Positions 32,883 to 43,825 of a stretch of DNA of 64,000 nucleotides are shown here, one piece after another (within the stretch, counting starts at the first letter, position 1; each line of letters begins with the position of its first letter). The DNA is from Isoetes taiwanensis. Its lineage: Eukaryota > Streptophyta > Lycopodiopsida > Isoetales > Isoetaceae. The stretch spans positions 20,336,441 through 20,400,440 of the forward strand of contig JAJEKV010000016.1 of NCBI GenBank assembly GCA_021234155.1. Direction: 5' to 3'. The notes beneath the pieces are model-generated. The model made no database searches and was not told the origin of the DNA. It saw nothing but the letters and a program-made list of their open reading frames with translations. The position numbers and the translations under genes were made by a program.

Positions 32883-33936
32883 GGTAAATCCAGGTGCATT
32901 CAGTTGGAGGCATCGCCTTGGTGGATCCCGCTCGGACCACGCACACCTTTGGTGCTGGCAGCCTCCGTCGATCCTCGTGTTCAACGCAGATGGGCGCAGT
33001 GTGGGGTGCTGACAGTGGCTAAGTGGTATATTGATGGGCAGCTGGCACCCTGGCAGCTTTTTCGCGAGAGATTTCGGCTTCAAGAACGGGACTGTGCTAT
33101 TTGGGCGCGGGTGGCTAATGTTCTGCCGCTGAACCCTCCGCAGGCATCAGGACGGGTGTGGAAGTGTCATCCGAAAGTAGACCCTTCCAATTTCGTGAGA
33201 TCCTGTTATGGGCTTTTGGCAATTCAGGATGAGCTACCGCCTTCAGATGGTTGGGGTCTTCAGGTGCCGGGAGATGATTGGGCCTACATCTGGAAATGGG
33301 TGTGGAACCCAATATCGCCCCCCAAAATTCGAGTATTGCTCTAGCAGATTGTGCATCGCTCACGGAGGGTGAACACGTGGGTTCACAGGATCAACCCGCG
33401 GATCAGTGACATGTGTCCTATGTGTGGTACCTGTGTGGAGTCCCTGGAACACTGCATGTTTCTTTGTTCACATATCCAGCCGGCATGGCAGTGGGTCCAA
33501 CGCCTCTTCCATACCTCGCTCCAGAGTCAAGAGGTTCTTTTGGGGGTGTACCCTAACAGGTAGTTCCAGCTTCAGAGTCTGGCCTTTCATTTGTGTAAAG
33601 CCTGGTTGTTGTGGCTCATCTGGAAGCGACGACGCATGAAGGTGTTCAGGAATGCGGAGATGCGGCCAGAGGCTTTGATCCCACAGTTGAGGTACAAGCT
33701 ATATCTTTCTTACCTGGCGTCTCCTCGGAAAGAGCAGTTCAAAGCAGCGATCTGGGAAAGAACCCTCCACATTGTAGACAGTCTGGGCAGATTTGTGGCA
33801 TGAGTCATAGGTAGATACACACGTCTGGTGGGTACTCGCTCTAGTGTGGGCAGAAATACCCTAATATCGCTCATCTTTGTATTTATTTTGGATTAATATT
33901 AGTTAATTTCATCTTTCAAAAAAAAAAAGGGTAAAT
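32883..33936 (+). mobile_element. 5'-truncated LINE (zf-RVT end) inside element A
   Basis: Only the 3' end of a LINE ORF2 remains. The zf-RVT domain is clear: WAYIWKWVWNPISPPKIRVL (about 33279-33340), then after a stop HRSRRVNTWVHRINPRISDM, the finger CPMCGTCVESLEHCMFLC, and a W-rich tail in shifted frames. A poly(A) run ends the element (33918-33928), and GGTAAAT occurs on both sides (32883-32889, 33930-33936) as a probable target duplication. It lies between the two minus-strand genes of element A, so it came after A or its ancestor. Defective. Confidence 0.8.
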
Positions 33937-34326
33937 GTAAAGGAAAAATTCATGTCAATGAAAAAAGCTAAAAAAATTGTAAACTAGATGTAAATCAGAA
34001 GTGGTAAAACAGATGTACAATTATAGTATAATAATATCTACCAACATGACTGCTGTAAATGTAATAGAAAACTAGAAAGATAGATGTAATCATAATCTCA
34101 TTTGCATTCTAGCATGTTATATGTACATATAAAGAGAAAATACATAAACTATTATGAAATTACAGATGTAAAAAAGAACTGCTCAAAACAAAGATCTAAT
34201 TACAATTAAAATACATTCAAGTGCATTTATTTCTAAGGCAAGAAAGATTCAAATCTATGTACAAATGAAACACTTAGGACTGTATGTAAAAACTTCAACA
34301 GATCCATGCATTGGCTAAACAAAGTC
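33937..34326. other. Element A interior, non-coding
   Basis: AT-rich DNA rich in AAATGTAAA and AGATGTA, probably the 3' untranslated region of the minus-strand coiled-coil/RING gene. No coding signal. Confidence 0.5.
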
Positions 34327-35555
34327 TTACTGACCTAAACCTGGCATTCCAATGATTCGGCGTAACCCTTCTGGCCAGCAACATTCGTGTACGCACCGGT
34401 TCGTTGTAGACACCCTAAAGGCTAGACATAATAGGCAGTAGGGATGTCCACAACATAGCATTATCACCATGGTAGAGTCGAGGCAGTCATTACAGCTGGT
34501 ACATGATGTAACCACATGAGATGTGGATGCTATCAGATCTGGTCCATGAACAGGAGCAGGATGCAATGACATTACACCATATTTCTCCATCTGAGCTATT
34601 ATCTCATTGATCCTGCTCATACTACTGTTATTTGCCTCCAGATTTGTTGTTATGTCTTTGACAGAGGCATCCAATTCAGTCAGTTCATTGCAAAGGTTCT
34701 CAATTGGTTTCAGCAAGGCATCCATCTCCATAACCAAACTTTTCTTTTCTTCTTCAAAGTGGGCTGCCAAGGCAAGTTGCAAATCAATTGGTTGCCTGCT
34801 TGCTCTTAAGGAGTCCAGCTTGTCCATTTGGACTTTCACTTGAGCATCCTTGCTTTGTATAACTCTGCTCAAAGTAATTCTTTCAGCCTCTAATTTACAT
34901 ACATCTGATTCTATTATCTTTCTCCTGATTTTAAAAGATTTCAATCGATTGTTCAAAGTTAATGAGTCATGGGATCTCCTTTCTAACAATTCTGCCATCA
35001 ATTTCATGTGCTGCCCTTCTTCAACTGCTGATTTACCATGCATGGCTTTCAAATTGGAGGATTTCAAGGTAATAACTTCAGTTAGGTCAGACTCCTTATG
35101 AACAGTTTTAGCAAATGCACAGGCACTCTCTTTTAGACCTTCCCAATCAACATTTATGCCCTTGGAATGAAGAGCATATGCTCGAGCAAAGTACAGGGGT
35201 ATATGATGGTTTGCTACCTCTGTCCTATTAAAAACAAACGCATACATTTTAAAAAAGTCATGCATCCATGCTGGCTCGATCCTACTCTCTTGATAACCCC
35301 TCACTGTTGGAGCTTCACTACCCCAAACTCCTTGCACTATTTGTAAAAGCCCTGGATAAAGAGTGTTACCTTCTCAAACTCGGGCTGATGTACTTGTAGC
35401 TTTCTCTTTGCTGATGGAGACGTCCCACCCTTCATTTTCTTTGTTGCATGCTTTGGAGACCTTTGCATTGGCTTCAAACGTGGTGATTTCCTGGGGGAAA
35501 CACGAGATGGAGGCTTTGTCATGATCCCAAACCTAAGAACTAAACCCTGATACAT
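34327..35555 (-). pseudogene. Element A coiled-coil/RING-type gene
   Basis: Minus-strand gene of about 400 codons. The N-terminus, with ATGs at 35555 and 35522, is strongly basic (SRVSPRKSPRLKPMQRSPKH), suggesting nuclear localisation. A frameshift lies near 35340-35370, since EFEKV continues as TLYPGLLQIVQGVWG in another frame. A conserved-looking block follows (IEPAWMHDFFKMYAFVFN, then NVDWEGLKE), then a coiled coil of some 150 residues. A C-terminal RING-like Cys/His set follows: CTSCNDC, then CCGHPYCLLC, and a CVHECC set, closing with RRIIGMPGLG. RING proteins are usually ubiquitin or SUMO ligases; pairing with an Ulp1-like protease is notable, but activity is inference. A ghost of the same gene may exist in element B. 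Confidence 0.6.
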
Positions 35556-35847
35556 GCTCGGCCTTCGAGCCTTCTAAGAAGGCCAAGAAGCTTATGATGC
35601 AGAAGGAAACTAAGAATCGACAAGTAAGGATTCGAATCGGCCACTGAGACAGAGATTTGCTAATAGAGAGAGAGTTCGGGAGTGGCTTGTTGAGCGGGAC
35701 GGAGAAAACGACACGTTCAAAATCCTTCCAAATGTGGTATCCCCCACAACCTCCAACCATTAATTGTGGTATTAATGACCCCCCCTCCCCCAAATATTGC
35801 CTACATTTTGCCTTTGTAAATGTAAAATTTGGGCCCTTTTTATATCC

Positions 35848-35867
35848 ACCCTTTTGTGCAACTACCC
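35848..35867 (-). repeat. Element A right terminal inverted repeat
   Basis: Reads ACCCTTTTGTGCAACTACCC on the plus strand, the complement of the left end with one mismatch. The target duplication TATG follows at 35868-35871. Confidence 0.9.
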
Positions 35868-35871
35868 TATG

Positions 35872-36287
35872 TCTCAAGTTTTGGTGAAAGAAATGAAAAA
35901 CATTCGTGCCCAAGCCGAGGAGCAAATCCGGCTCCTCAAAGAGAAGAATGATGAAGACATCGCCAAGTTGATGATGGTAGAGGACAAGGCCGCCTTCTAC
36001 AGGGAGCTCATTCAAGTGCAGAACAATCAGCGGGCGCCTTCTACAGGGAGCTCATTCAAGTGCGGAACAATCAGCGGGATGCAATAGACCGCGAATTGCA
36101 TGCCACAAGGTTTAACCTCCAAGAGAGGCTTAGGGCCGCCATCGAAGCAGGTGAGGCTACCCGCATTCAAATCGATGAGCGGGAGGACAAGCTTGTAGAG
36201 TATGAGAACGTGGTTGTTGGGCAGACAATCTTGTTGGAGGAGCAGAACAGAACCATCAATGCCCTCCAGCAAGAGTTTGCCTGCTAG
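35872..36287 (+). pseudogene. Coiled-coil paralogue 2, 3' part
   Basis: Continuation of the gene started at 26242. It reads SQVLVKEMKNIRAQAEEQIR, a long charged coiled coil, to FYRELIQVQNNQR. There a 44-bp tandem duplication (35991-36034 and 36035-36078, one base different) shifts the frame. The original frame resumes as DAIDRELHATRFNLQERLRA and ends at TAG 36285-36287. The total would be about 135-140 residues, similar to paralogue 1. Two independent lesions (transposon, tandem duplication) make it a pseudogene. Confidence 0.8.
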
Positions 36288-36728
36288 CAAGAACTCGCCC
36301 GCAGCCGCTTTCACTCCCGCATCCGGCTCCCGCTAGAGGGGCCGTTCTTATTTAACATTTGTAATTAATTTTGTTTCGCAATTGAAAAAGTATTTTAGAA
36401 ACATGTGGAGAATATTAACTTTTGCCTATTTTTTATTTTCCATAACATATAGCACGATAACACAGATCACACGAAGCAAAACCCCTTGCTAGGTTTTGAA
36501 GAGCGGGTCAAGTTTTTGCATGCTGTGATACATTGTACGTAGAATAGTTAATTTGTTCCAGCAGACAGTAAGTGTGTGTTGAGAGTCTTCCATTTAAATA
36601 AATCCATATATCTACGCATGATATCAATAGACTCTTGCCAATCAAATGATCCGCCCCACACGTGTGACAGCAGCCGACTGTATTTAATATGGTCGAGAAC
36701 AATATATATATAAATTGAGGTCGTGGCA
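36288..36728. other. Intergenic between coiled-coil paralogues
   Basis: No gene. It contains GATCACACGAAGC (about 36471), similar to sequence after paralogue 1, and the AT-rich run AATATATATATAAATTGAGG (about 36700) just upstream of paralogue 3, a possible TATA region. Confidence 0.4.
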
Positions 36729-37334
36729 ATGTCATTACAGAATACTAGGTCCGGTTGGAATACTAGCATATTCCCTTCACATCTAACATCTTTGCATCCT
36801 TCAGCTCTGGCATCTATAGCCTCCTCATCTTCCACTACTGAGAAACGAAAATGTCCGAATCCAGAACTCCCTGCTGACATAGTTTTGGGTGTTCTAATGA
36901 AGAGGTTGAAGAAAGATGATCTTTTAAAGAGCAATGCTGAAGTCATTTGGCGGAAAGAAGAAGAAAATGAATTCAACTTGCTCATGCTTCAAAGCGAGGA
37001 GAGGCACATCAGGCAGTTAAATAGAAGGCTAGACCAGAGAGGAAAGTTATGCCCCAACAACTGCACTGAGGTGGTGTTGACTGCAACGAGGTTGCTCATT
37101 CAAGCAGAAGAAAACATTGTGGCAGTGGCAAGGGAGCGGGACCTGTACAAAGATATGATAGACCAACTGGAAGAACGCTTTGATGTTTTAATTGCGCGCC
37201 TAAGGAGAAAGACGGAGATGATGATGAGGAAGAGCTCGCATTGGAGCAACAATGACTTGTTTTTCTATTTTGTTCTTCAGTGTAACAATTTTTCCAACTT
37301 TAAACAAAGTAATGTTTTTTTATTACTGTCCTGA
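36729..37334 (+). CDS. Small coiled-coil protein, paralogue 3
   Basis: Open frame of about 201 residues from the ATG at 36729. A Ser/Thr-rich head (SALASIASSSSTTEKRKC) is followed by NPELPADIVLGVLMKRLKK, the family motif also found at 25097, then a helical charged part (EENEFNLLMLQSEERHIRQL, LLIQAEENIVAVARERDLYK, QLEERFDVLIARLRRK). The last 30 codons (from DLFFYFVLQC) are hydrophobic and atypical, so the true end may be near 37255 or lie beyond an intron. It is longer than its paralogues, with an extra segment around GKLCPNNCTEVVL. Function unknown. No stop or frameshift within the motif region. Confidence 0.55.
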   Translation: MSLQNTRSGWNTSIFPSHLTSLHPSALASIASSSSTTEKRKCPNPELPADIVLGVLMKRLKKDDLLKSNAEVIWRKEEENEFNLLMLQSEERHIRQLNRRLDQRGKLCPNNCTEVVLTATRLLIQAEENIVAVARERDLYKDMIDQLEERFDVLIARLRRKTEMMMRKSSHWSNNDLFFYFVLQCNNFSNFKQSNVFLLLS

Positions 37335-37539
37335 ACAGCATCACACCATGTGAAGTCACATGAATGCGAATAATAGCAAAGATGAGTTTTCACGGCGTCG
37401 CGTCGTGTGAACACACTATGCATTACAAGTAGGCTTTACCGATTCTTTGTCTCTTAGATTTCCACTCTTGCAATTTGTGGTGCCCTATAACATTGCCATG
37501 CGAGCTTCTATTTCCTCCTCAACATTATGCCAATGGTGT

Positions 37540-38190
37540 TTACCACTTCGGGGTTGCTTCTTAAAGCCACCTTCTTGTCATATTTAGCCATCACCCTTCT
37601 ATAGAACCACTTTTTTATCTGTCTGAGAAGTTGATTTCCACATTTCCACCCCCTTTTTGAGTGTTTCGATGAAAGGATATTTTATCTTGTTTATGCGACT
37701 TCTCCATGCCTTGTGCACTCCAGACTGCTAGGCTACCATACTTCCTAAAAAACCAAGATGCATGAGCCCAAAAGATGTGTAAGTAGTGCGTGACTTCGCT
37801 CTCTCTCCATGCATCTATGTAAGCCTTAATAAATTTGTTATTCGCTTGGACAAATATTTCTGCATCTTCTTTTGTGAGGTCCATTCTTTGAATGTATGGG
37901 AACAATTCAGACAATGCATCCCATACTTTTTTTCCCCTCAATGCAGAACAAACGCCATCTGTGCGGTCTTGTTCTGCATCAATCAGCAATTTTCCATATT
38001 CATAGCCTTTTCATCCATACTGTTTTTGTTGGAATCCTCTTTATGATTCTTTATAAAGCGTCGAGATTTCACCCCTCCAATTGACACCTTACAGGGCACA
38101 TTTGTTCTTCCTGACTTTTTCTCATCGAGTTCTAATTGACATTCCCACAATGCAAACCGGCTTTTGATAAAACCTGTTCAACTCTACGAA
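37540..38190 (-). pseudogene. Transposase-like fragment (YGSL..WSAQGMEK)
   Basis: Minus-strand coding remnant. Upstream part in one frame: SRFALWECQLELDEKKSGRT, then GGVKSRRFIKNH to a stop. The next frame (37989-37615) has VWDALSELFPYIQRMDLTKE, then THYLHIFWAHASWFFRKYGS and LAVWSAQGMEKSH, then IKKWFYRRVMAKYDKKV (in another frame). A pattern of HxFWxH followed by YGSL and QGxEK is common in C-terminal parts of several eukaryotic transposon proteins; I cannot name the superfamily. At least two frame changes are present. It adjoins coiled-coil paralogue 3 but is on the opposite strand. Confidence 0.45.
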
Positions 38191-38192
38191 TT

Positions 38193-38232
38193 CATTCCTC
38201 TCTTCTCTTCTTCTTCTCTTCTCTTCTCTTCT
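38193..38232 (+). repeat. CTTCT microsatellite
   Basis: Short TCTCTTCTC run of about 40 bases. Confidence 0.8.
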
Positions 38233-38382
38233 GAAATGTTTCACACGAATCTGCGGCTCAAAGATATCATCTTGTCGATGATTCTCACGAAGTCGTACAA
38301 AGTGTAGATATGGACTCTCTCCAATAGAATGGGAAAAATACCATGGAACTTAGGATCCTTTTCTCCCCATTAGAAGCACTAG

Positions 38383-39450
38383 AAACGTGTGCCCGGCGAT
38401 GCCGGGCATTAGTTGTGGTTGTGTAGTGGCTAGATGTAATGAAGTTTGTAAGTGTGATAGAATATTCTAGATGTAGTATATAGAGGAATGGAATGTGTAT
38501 TTTCATACTTGTAATTGAAATGTGATGGGACCTGTCCCACCACTGTACATGGCTGAAGTCAACTCTGATGCGTGTCAGACGATGTGATTTGTCTCATGTT
38601 TGTATTTCTTGTGAAGTTTGTTTTAGATGGGTTCATTGTGTTAAATGGTTTAACATATGGTACAATTTATTATAAGGACCGTGCAAGAGAATGGCCATTC
38701 GTATTGGAAGTTATTTGCAGTGATCAACGTCGATGCATGTAAGAGTTGATAAGTTATGACTCATTTTGTTTTCTTTTATCTTGTCAATTCATGGTAAACT
38801 TATTGCTTAAAAAATTTCATGAAACCCTCAACCACCCTAACCCTAACCCTAACCTAAACCTATACACATAAACTCCCATAACAACTTGGGGATCATTGAC
38901 CATTTTTTGGCGCATGTGAGAGTTAAAAGAAGGGTTATTATATTGAACGATTCATTAAACAAACAATGACACAAAATAATATAGATAGTTTAGAAGCTAT
39001 CATAATGAACAAAGCGAACGATATGGATTCGTGTCAAAAATAAAGTGTAATAAGTAATCAGTAGTATTGATGATAAGATAAACTCAAAAAGTTGTAAATT
39101 CTAAGTTCTACTCTAAAACCAAAAGCCTAAACCCTAAACTAAATCCTAGTGGAAATTCTTGCTCATGCTGGACATTAACAGTTTAGGTGTAATAGACTTT
39201 CATCTTATAAAAAAGTTGTTCTGTTTAGGTGTGACTTTCAGTCTTTAAAGCATTTTCGAGCACAAAAGTACCCAAGTTCATTTTCTAAAGCATTTGGTTT
39301 AACTTGTTTGAGCACAAAAATATCTTACAAAAATCCTAGTTGTTGTCAAACACATAGTGGGAATAACGTGTTATAGCCAGTCTTGTCTGATGTGTATAGA
39401 ACAATCTTGTCCATCCTAGTAAACGTGTGCCCGGTGTTGCCGCGCATAAG
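38383..39450. repeat. Two copies of ACGTGTGCCCGGC hairpin motif
   Basis: AAACGTGTGCCCGGCGATGC then CGGGCAT (38386-38410), with a perfect GCCCGGC/GCCGGGC hairpin, recurs as AAACGTGTGCCCGGTGTTGC then CGCGCAT (39421-39445). It stands out in very AT-rich DNA. It may be the terminus of a small non-autonomous element. Between the copies no gene is seen. Confidence 0.45.
38831..38862 (+). repeat. Short telomere-like CCCTAA run
   Basis: ACCCTAACCCTAACCCTAAC followed by CTAAACC. Only about four units, so an interstitial or chance telomere-like tract rather than a chromosome end. Confidence 0.6.
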
Positions 39451-41680
39451 CAAGGGTGTGTGTTTTCGTAAACCTTCTGGTATTGTTGTGCATAATCGCG
39501 GATGATTTTGATTATCTCACGAAATCCTGTACTTCTTACCGATTGTGGCCTAATTAATATGATTTGTAACAATGCTAATGGATTGTTTTTCTTAAGCAAG
39601 GTTATTATCTCGCGTCTTTGACATACATAAAATGCATAGGAGCCAAGTGCTTAGCTATTACATTTCATGTTATTTAGACAATAAAAAGACATTGAATCAA
39701 CATAATGTTGAAGAGAATGCGTGCACGCAAGTGGAAAATTTGGCTATTGAAGCATACGCAAAAGTGTGCAATAAATCTATGCCTCCTGAACAGGTGATCT
39801 TATGGTTTGTTTATTTGTCTCCACTAACAATCTATGCATCTATAACGCACACATAATAAGATGGATGCCATTGCACAATGCATTATAACTTAGAAGTGGT
39901 GTCTAACATTGTCGGGCATGAGACCTCTATTCTATTCTATCTCTACGTGTAGCTTTCGTTGTTCAATGTCTCTAAAGAGGTATGTAAGAATGCACTATAG
40001 TAATACTTGCCCTACACAGCATTTATGGTAGTTATCTTTTACCTCAATATTTTTTCATTTCATATAGGAGTTATATAAGCAATAGAATATAGCAAAGGGA
40101 AATTGTATCAAATAACAGGAATCATCTTCATCAATCTGATTGCCATAATACAAATCATTGAGCTTATGAAAACTATTATATAAGCCATTTGCATTCCATT
40201 CTTTAGTCTTGATTGTGGTGACATGCGATCAAGTGTAAGCCCATCAAAACACCAATATAGCAATATCACATGTTTTCTTATAGCTTATTATATTCTCTTC
40301 AGTAGCTTTGGTTTGTCTTAGTTCATTTCCTGTAAAATATCCAATCCTCATAAGCCTATATAGTATGACCATGCATGCCAAGATAGATTGAACCTTCTAT
40401 GCATATGTAATGCGTGCACTTTAGATCTGGAAAAAAAACGTTGTTTCTTTGTCTAACTCTTAAGCCTGCCTGAGCAAGGTATACAACTGCCATGGAATAA
40501 CAGATTGATGGAAAAGTATCTATTCATGTTCCATTAGCATGCATATATGTTTCAGACTACACCATGAGGGTAGTACTCTAACCCATGGGAGACTTCTAGC
40601 TTGATATTGTTGGAAAGCAAACACACTGTTTTAAGTCTGGACATTTTCTTCTCACCTTGAATTTTGTGAATCCAATTTGCTTGCTGTTTCTGTTGTAGTT
40701 GCTACTTTGTGAAGAAGATTTGCGCAACTCTAAGCCCTTAAGTCCTGCAAGTTTCTGACTTTATTCTTCATCTCCTTCATAAAAAGCAAATGTTAGCAAC
40801 GGATGCAATGCAATAAAAGATGGAGCAGAGAGAGAAGATTTACTTTCGTTGCTGCCGGTGCTGCTTTATGAAGAATATTTGTTTCCCAACACCAAGCTCC
40901 TAAGTCCTGCCGAAGCAGAGGAGCAGAATGTGTGTCCCTTGGGTGGAGGAACAAAAGAGGTGGGTACCCAACGGGAAAAGGAAAATGGCCTTGAGCTCTT
41001 GTTAAATGGGTCCGGCTCAAGCTAAATCTGGAATACAAAATCATCATTTCTTGTCTCAGATCTTTTCCCTATAATACAGGACAAAATTCAACCAAAAATC
41101 AACGTACCTTCTGATTTTGCATACTCTATATGCCCTTGCAGTTCCAGCCTCCAAGTAGAAGTTCCAGCTCCAAGCTGCAAGTGAAAGCTCCAACCCCTAT
41201 AATTCAAGCACCACCGATTTACCCTAATGATGGAAAGCGGAGGAGATTGGGAATGACTGCTTACAGAAATTTAGAACTTACAAAGATTTCAGTGCATACA
41301 TGTGGTTGCAGAAAATTTTACCTGAAACTTTAGCCCGTTGAAGCTCCAGAGGTTGCTATGTGGGCTAATGCTCCAGAGAAACTCAAGACATTGAACCATT
41401 GCTACCTCTAATGCTAAACCCTTGCAAGACAAAGCAATAGGGAATAAATGAGCACCTTGATATAAACGGTTGTGCCAGTGTAGTGCATTGCAATAAGCAT
41501 TTTGTTGTGTCAATGTAGTGCATTGCAAAACTTGCAATACCATGCCAAAAAAGAATGTATACATAAGCCAAACCTTGCATGTTTGTACTTTGCATGCAGG
41601 ACTTACATGAGTTCCAGCCAATACAAAATCTACATTAACAGGCCCAAGTGTTCAATGCAACACAGAGATACAATAAGGAT
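39451..41680. other. Intergenic, no gene seen
   Basis: AT-rich DNA with scattered short open frames, none with a recognisable family signature. A local direct repeat TGTAGTGCATTGCAA occurs at about 41479 and 41514. The stretch ends at the CTAC target site of element B. Confidence 0.5.
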
Positions 41681-41684
41681 CTAC

Positions 41685-41706
41685 GGGTAAAAGCACGCTG
41701 TGGTGT
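41685..41706 (+). repeat. Element B left terminal inverted repeat
   Basis: Begins GGGTAAAAGCACGCTGTGG. A CCAAAATGTGG motif lies 30 bases further in and also has an inverted counterpart near the right end. Confidence 0.85.
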
Positions 41707-41949
41707 TCCAATTCGGCTGTCCCCCCTGTCCCCCCAAAATGTGGTGTTGCATCCACCGTATGAAAGTATAATTATGGCACCGCTCAGCTGCCGGTATTTA
41801 AGAATAGAGTCCCGCTCAGCTGTGGGGGAAATTCTAATTTCAAAAACTAAAATTCAAATTCAAATTCCTATTCTTTGGCCCCTTCCTGTTCTTTGCCTAC
41901 GTCTTGTTCTATGGCTCCCTCCCTGCTGCGAGCTCCAATCCATTGTGGA

Positions 41950-43250
41950 TATGGATGTCAATGAGGTAATCTGTACACAAAACCGCATTTCGCGGGAGAA
42001 AGCGAAGAAGAACCAAGGAACAAGAAATGTTGAAGAAAAGACGCCAGAGGAAAAGAAGAAGAGAAGAAAAATTGGAGCTTGCAGAATTGGCAGAAGGATC
42101 TGGTTCATCAAGAAGTGCAAGCAGTAAACGCCGTATTGTCCTTAATTTGCTAACGTCTTTCCATAAAACGGACCAAAAGAATGGAGGATAGCAATTAAGA
42201 AAGAAATTTTACTTGTGTTTTTTGAGGGATAAAACATTGGAAAAATTCATAGGTGAAGAATTAAAGGATTTGGAAGCCAAGAGCATCGTTATAAGGAGCC
42301 TCACGGGACTCCATGCGATCGCCAAACTCTCTACCAAAGAATGACTGCCTAGCGACCCAAGAATAGCTGCCTTTGCAATATCCGTATTTCACGCCCGTGC
42401 ATTCTCGAAACAAGTAGCCTAAATCAGCCCGGTGAGATCTTGGAAAGGTATTAGATGTTCACCCAAGAAACCTGCAAAAAGGCAAAGAAAAAAGAGGGAA
42501 GAGATCGATTACAATGGTGGGAAATGGGTTTCTTACAAGAGGGCTAAAAGATTGATGCAATTTCAGATGAAGATATAGAAAAGATTCAAAAATTTTGGAT
42601 TGAGAACACCCAGAGTGTCTCTTAACACAAAGGATGTTAGAACTAGAAGATTGGAGAGAAATGTAAGAGAAGAACATGCTGCCCACTATCCGGAGGAATC
42701 ACGGAGTTTAGTTTATTTTACGTTATTCATGTTTTCTTAGTTATGGTGCTTAGTGTGGTGGTGCATGTGGTGGTTATTTAGTTGTACAGTTGATTGTGGT
42801 GTCTTGTATGCAAAGATGTGAATTGTGTGTAGTTGACTCTAGTCCGAAATGCAATATTTAATGTTTGGAATATTATTAGAACATGACAGTAATTGAGTAC
42901 TCCTTTCTTGGGTGTGTGTACAGTCTAAAAAATATTTGAGCTATAACTAACCGATCCCCGAGATACAAATTTTGTTGAATAATTCAAGCACATTACTGTT
43001 GGAAAGTATGATATATTAAAAAAGGATCTTACAAAATGGCTTTACAAAATTTAGCTTTCTATTGAAAGCTCTCGTGACCGAGAACTAAATTTACATGCAT
43101 GATTTCCTAAGCAACGAGAAATGCCGGGTATGATGGTAGCTCGAGAACTGGTGCATCCAAAATTATTGTTTTCTCAAAGACTAAAGCATCTAAGCTTTAC
43201 TGATCATCCGCACTTAACAGATGAGGTTTGCCGGTGCTTCCTCGCATCCC
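41950..43250 (+). pseudogene. Element B transposase N-terminal remnants
   Basis: A start MDVNE ends at a GT splice-like site (about 41966). The next stretch in one frame reads MLKKRRQRKRRREEKLELAE, then SSRSASSKRRIVLNLL (42028-42150). Near 42510 YNGGKWVSYKRAKRLMQ occurs, and at 43115-43258 MPGMMVARELVHPKLLFSQR. The basic, charged character resembles the N-terminal region of the element A gene. Frames shift repeatedly. 43260-43800 holds no clear coding sequence. Confidence 0.4.
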
Positions 43251-43825
43251 CCGGTGGTAAGTAACGCTAATTTCGCCAAAAAAATTTGCAAGAGTGCAGT
43301 CGAGCGGACAAGTGATGAGAACAAATATACCAACTGCCCTTGCAAAGAAGATGTAACATAAGCTCATGAACTCGTCTAAGAGCTCTCTTCACGTCAATCG
43401 ACTCCAAGCATAGCCATTGAAGGCCCAAAGATCGAATTGTTGTATGCCTTTAGGTTGGATTCGAATCGAGAAAAGAAGGTGGATTTAGGCATATCCACCT
43501 TCAGAGATTTATCACGAGCCCCCGTTTAACATGTGCCGAATGCCCTCCTCGATCACCCTACAATAGCGTGAGTGATCTCTCGAACATGGATCCTACCATG
43601 TTGCGGAATGAACTTGTTGAATTGGCTAATTGGGAATGAAACGCCAAAAATGGGACGTAGGGAACGAGGATTTAGGACCCGGATCCTTTTCTAATGATTA
43701 GAAGAGGAATGTAATTATTATGAGGGTGTATGAATTTTAGAAGTGTTTATGAGAGCAGGCTAGGCAGATTTTTTATGTCAGACGAAATAGGATAAAAGTG
43801 ATGTGATGTGATGTGTGGTATCGTG

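Larger units (their letters stand above)
26281..35867 (+). mobile_element. Element A: 9.6-kb DNA transposon with 4-bp TSD
   Basis: The ends are inverted repeats: GGGTAGTTGCACGAAAGGGT at 26281-26300 and its complement at 35848-35867, with one mismatch in 20. The flanks are the direct repeat TATG (26277-26280, 35868-35871). Inside are a plus-strand transposase-like gene (26429-29367), then minus-strand Ulp1-like (30139-32812) and coiled-coil/RING (34327-35555) genes. A 5'-truncated LINE is inserted at about 32890-33929. The first 13 bases share GGGTANNNGCACG with element B, whose gene order matches. GGG ends with 4-bp duplication recall Sola2-type transposons as I remember them; superfamily assignment needs a profile search. 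Transposase stops and frameshifts show that A itself is inactive. Confidence 0.9.

Noticed and set aside
38831-38862. Chromosome end or telomere
   Set aside because: Only about four CCCTAA units, with ordinary sequence on both sides.
41648-42127. 159-codon frame across the left end of element B
   Set aside because: It crosses the transposon border, so it cannot be an ancient gene; part of its sequence is the transposase N-terminus in another frame.
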